From: Thiotrichales bacterium
GTDB lineage: Bacteria > Pseudomonadota > Gammaproteobacteria > Beggiatoales > Beggiatoaceae
Reading direction: 5' to 3'
Assembly: GCA_016745035.1 (NCBI GenBank)
Contig: JADGDE010000002.1
Span: 433-64,432 of the forward strand
DNA: 64,000 nt
Each line of letters starts with the position of its first letter. Positions within the stretch are counted from its first letter, which is position 1. This document shows, piece by piece, positions 62,316 to 64,000 of the stretch. The position numbers and the translations under genes were made by a program. The notes beneath the pieces are model-generated. The model worked only from the letters and a program-made list of their open reading frames with translations, ran no database searches and had not been told where the DNA came from.

Positions 62316-63920
62316 ATGCTCGGGATCTTGGTTGCTACCTTGTTGATCGCCATTTTGGTGAATTTATTTTTAAAGCGCTTTAATCTGCCCACCATTATCG
62401 GCTATATTCTCACCGGTACGATTATCGCTTACTTGTTTGATTTACATGATGTTGTTCATAACGAGCATTTAAAAGAAATTGCCGAATTTGGCATTGTATT
62501 TTTGATGTTTACCATCGGACTGGAGTTCTCTTTTCCCGCCTTGATGAAAATGAAAAAAGAGGTGTTTTTTACTGGTAGTTTGCAAATTGTGGTGACAACT
62601 TTGGTTGTGATGCTGGTTTGTTTGTATTTCCTAGATTATGGTTTTAAAGCTGCCATGATTATCGGCGCGGCTTTGGCGCTCTCATCCACCGCTATTGTGT
62701 TGAAAACCTTTAATGAAACCCGCGAAATTAACCGTCATCATGGTCGGCGGGTGCTGGGCATTTTGATCATGCAAGACATTGCCGTCATCCCGATTTTATT
62801 GATGATTTCAATTTTTGTTTTAGAGAGTAATGCCAGCATCGGTCTAATTATTGGTGAGACTTTACTCGCGGCACTGGCTTTAATCAGTATTTTATTGTTG
62901 GTGGGTAAATATTTACTACAACCCTTTTTCGAGCATGTTAGTCGCTCTAAATCCTCAGAATTATTTGTTGGCTCGGTGTTGTCAATCGCTATGGGTGCGT
63001 CTTATCTAGCGCATGAGTTTGGTTTTTCTTATTCTTTAGGTGCATTTATCGCTGGCATGTTGATTGCTGAAACCAATTTTAAACACCAAGCTGAGGCGGA
63101 TTTAACCCCGTTTAGAAATTTATTGCTCGGTGTGTTTTTTATCACGGTGGGGATGCAAATTAAATTTTCTTTAATTTTTGCCCATTTCTCTACCATCATG
63201 ATTTTATTGCCACTGTTATTGGGGCTGAAATATGTGATTATTTATGCAATTGTTCGTTTGGACACCAATAAGCGGGTGGCATTTAAAACTGCTGTGTCCT
63301 TGGTGCAAATTGGCGAATTTTCCCTCGCGATTTTAGAGCTGGCGCGCAATAACAAACTCATTGATCCCAGTTCCTCACAAATCCTGATTGTGACGATTGT
63401 TTTATCTATGATTTTAACCCCGTTGATTTTGAAAAACCTCTCTAGTATCACTGCCCGCTTGGTACGCAAAGGTGATATGGAACTACCTGCGCCTTTATTG
63501 GTCGATGCCGATAAGTCGGGGCATATTTTGGTTTTAGGTTTTGGCTCCTTGGGCAAAGCCATCGTGCAGGAATTAAAGCAACAACAACGGGATTATTTAA
63601 TCCTTGAGCATAATTTCACCCATTTTCAAGAAGGTAAACAGCAAGGCGAACCGATTATTTATGGCAATGCGGCACAAAAAGTGATCTTAGAGGCGGTGAA
63701 AATTAAAACCACCGAGGCAATCATCATTGCGATTGATAACCCGGAAAAACTCGCTTTAATTTATCAAGTGCTTAACGACTTAAATCACGATATGAAAACT
63801 ATCGTTAAACTATCCAGGGTTGAAGAATTAGAAAACTTAGCACCTCAGCATGTGGTGATACAAAACCTTGAGGTAGCAAAAGCCTTGGTAGCTAAAATTG
63901 ATAAGTTAGACCAGGGATAA
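62316..63920 (+). CDS. Monovalent cation:proton antiporter-2 (KefB/KefC-like)
   Basis: 534 residues. N-terminal Na/H-exchanger domain, about 12 helices (MLGILVATLLIAILVNLFLK, GFKAAMIIGAALALSSTAIVLK, GVFFITVGMQIKFS). C-terminal TrkA-N Rossmann domain (HILVLGFGSLGKAIVQELKQ, NAAQKVILEAVKIKTTEAIIIAIDNP). It exchanges K or Na for protons, and the RCK-like domain gates by nucleotide. No KefF/KefG partner is adjacent in the window. Confidence 0.92.
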   Translation: MLGILVATLLIAILVNLFLKRFNLPTIIGYILTGTIIAYLFDLHDVVHNEHLKEIAEFGIVFLMFTIGLEFSFPALMKMKKEVFFTGSLQIVVTTLVVMLVCLYFLDYGFKAAMIIGAALALSSTAIVLKTFNETREINRHHGRRVLGILIMQDIAVIPILLMISIFVLESNASIGLIIGETLLAALALISILLLVGKYLLQPFFEHVSRSKSSELFVGSVLSIAMGASYLAHEFGFSYSLGAFIAGMLIAETNFKHQAEADLTPFRNLLLGVFFITVGMQIKFSLIFAHFSTIMILLPLLLGLKYVIIYAIVRLDTNKRVAFKTAVSLVQIGEFSLAILELARNNKLIDPSSSQILIVTIVLSMILTPLILKNLSSITARLVRKGDMELPAPLLVDADKSGHILVLGFGSLGKAIVQELKQQQRDYLILEHNFTHFQEGKQQGEPIIYGNAAQKVILEAVKIKTTEAIIIAIDNPEKLALIYQVLNDLNHDMKTIVKLSRVEELENLAPQHVVIQNLEVAKALVAKIDKLDQG

Positions 63921-64000
63921 GTGCTAGCAACACTTAAATTAGAATCAGGCTAAATCTCGCTAGAAACTTGGATTCTATGCCAGAATGTGTCATGCTTAGC

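Noticed and set aside
63921..64000. Right-edge sequence after the antiporter
   Set aside because: 80 bp with no gene, hairpin or repeat that I can support.

Overview
The window looks like a chromosome segment of a gammaproteobacterium. The rseP-bamA-skp-lpxD-fabZ-lpxA envelope cluster, the zapB-like/zapA pair followed by a probable 6S RNA, mlaA, ssb and guaA all point that way. The abundance of very large STAND/KAP-type NTPases, TIR-WD40 proteins, pentapeptide-repeat proteins and short interspersed repeats resembles filamentous sulfur bacteria and relatives (Thiotrichales). That placement is inference, because no rRNA is present. No rRNA, tRNA, CRISPR array or intact insertion sequence was recognised.

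Layout. 1-1950: a NACHT-type NTPase with HEAT-like repeats, cut by the window edge. 1990-7993: a large bacterial alpha-2-macroglobulin and a small unknown gene. 8075-12739: a 1554-residue membrane KAP-like NTPase. 12978-13406: a small membrane protein. 13865-15481: a three-gene unit with a Roadblock/LC7-like protein, a GNAT acetyltransferase and a fusion of a DnaG-type CHC2 zinc finger to a second Roadblock-like domain. 15610-16791: serine-glyoxylate-type aminotransferase. 16865-26425: a two-gene unit with a giant polytopic membrane protein followed, with translational coupling, by a triple-TIR/transmembrane/15-WD40 protein. 26708-30174: two pentapeptide-repeat proteins, a FUN14 protein and a TIGR04282 glycosyltransferase-like protein. 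30446-31575: an attenuator-like leader with Tyr-Phe-Trp codons ahead of an EamA transporter. 31572-34891: GspK-like pseudopilin and a VWA-TPR protein.

34990-42453 carries envelope assembly genes (rseP, bamA, skp, lpxD, fabZ, lpxA) ending in a goose-type lysozyme-like gene where lpxB would be common. 42609-45664 holds thiD, an orphan ABC-2 permease, mlaA, a ZapB-like gene and zapA. 45822-45997 is a long imperfect RNA hairpin placed and folded like 6S RNA, followed by a periplasmic coiled-coil protein. 47220-51078 is a NACHT-LRR gene coupled to a KAP NTPase that is now a pseudogene. 51364-54747 holds a membrane protein with a winged-helix regulator, then ssb and guaA. 55374-57412 holds a gamma-carbonic anhydrase and a REC-PAS-kinase hybrid with unusual catalytic residues. 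57433-62141 is a compact five-gene run (monooxygenase, Fe-alcohol dehydrogenase, trpF, M14 carboxypeptidase, rhomboid). 62316-63920 is a KefB/C-type antiporter.

Three themes stand out. First, a concentration of sensor/effector-like giant proteins (NACHT-HEAT, KAP-like, triple-TIR-WD40 with its membrane partner, NACHT-LRR with KAP) that could be defence or signalling systems. Second, a MITE-like family of about 130 bp with perfect terminal inverted repeats, 7-8 bp AT-rich target duplications and an internal hairpin whose stems differ between copies in a compensatory way. Third, two candidate regulatory RNAs: the aromatic-codon leader at 30484 and the 6S-like RNA at 45822.
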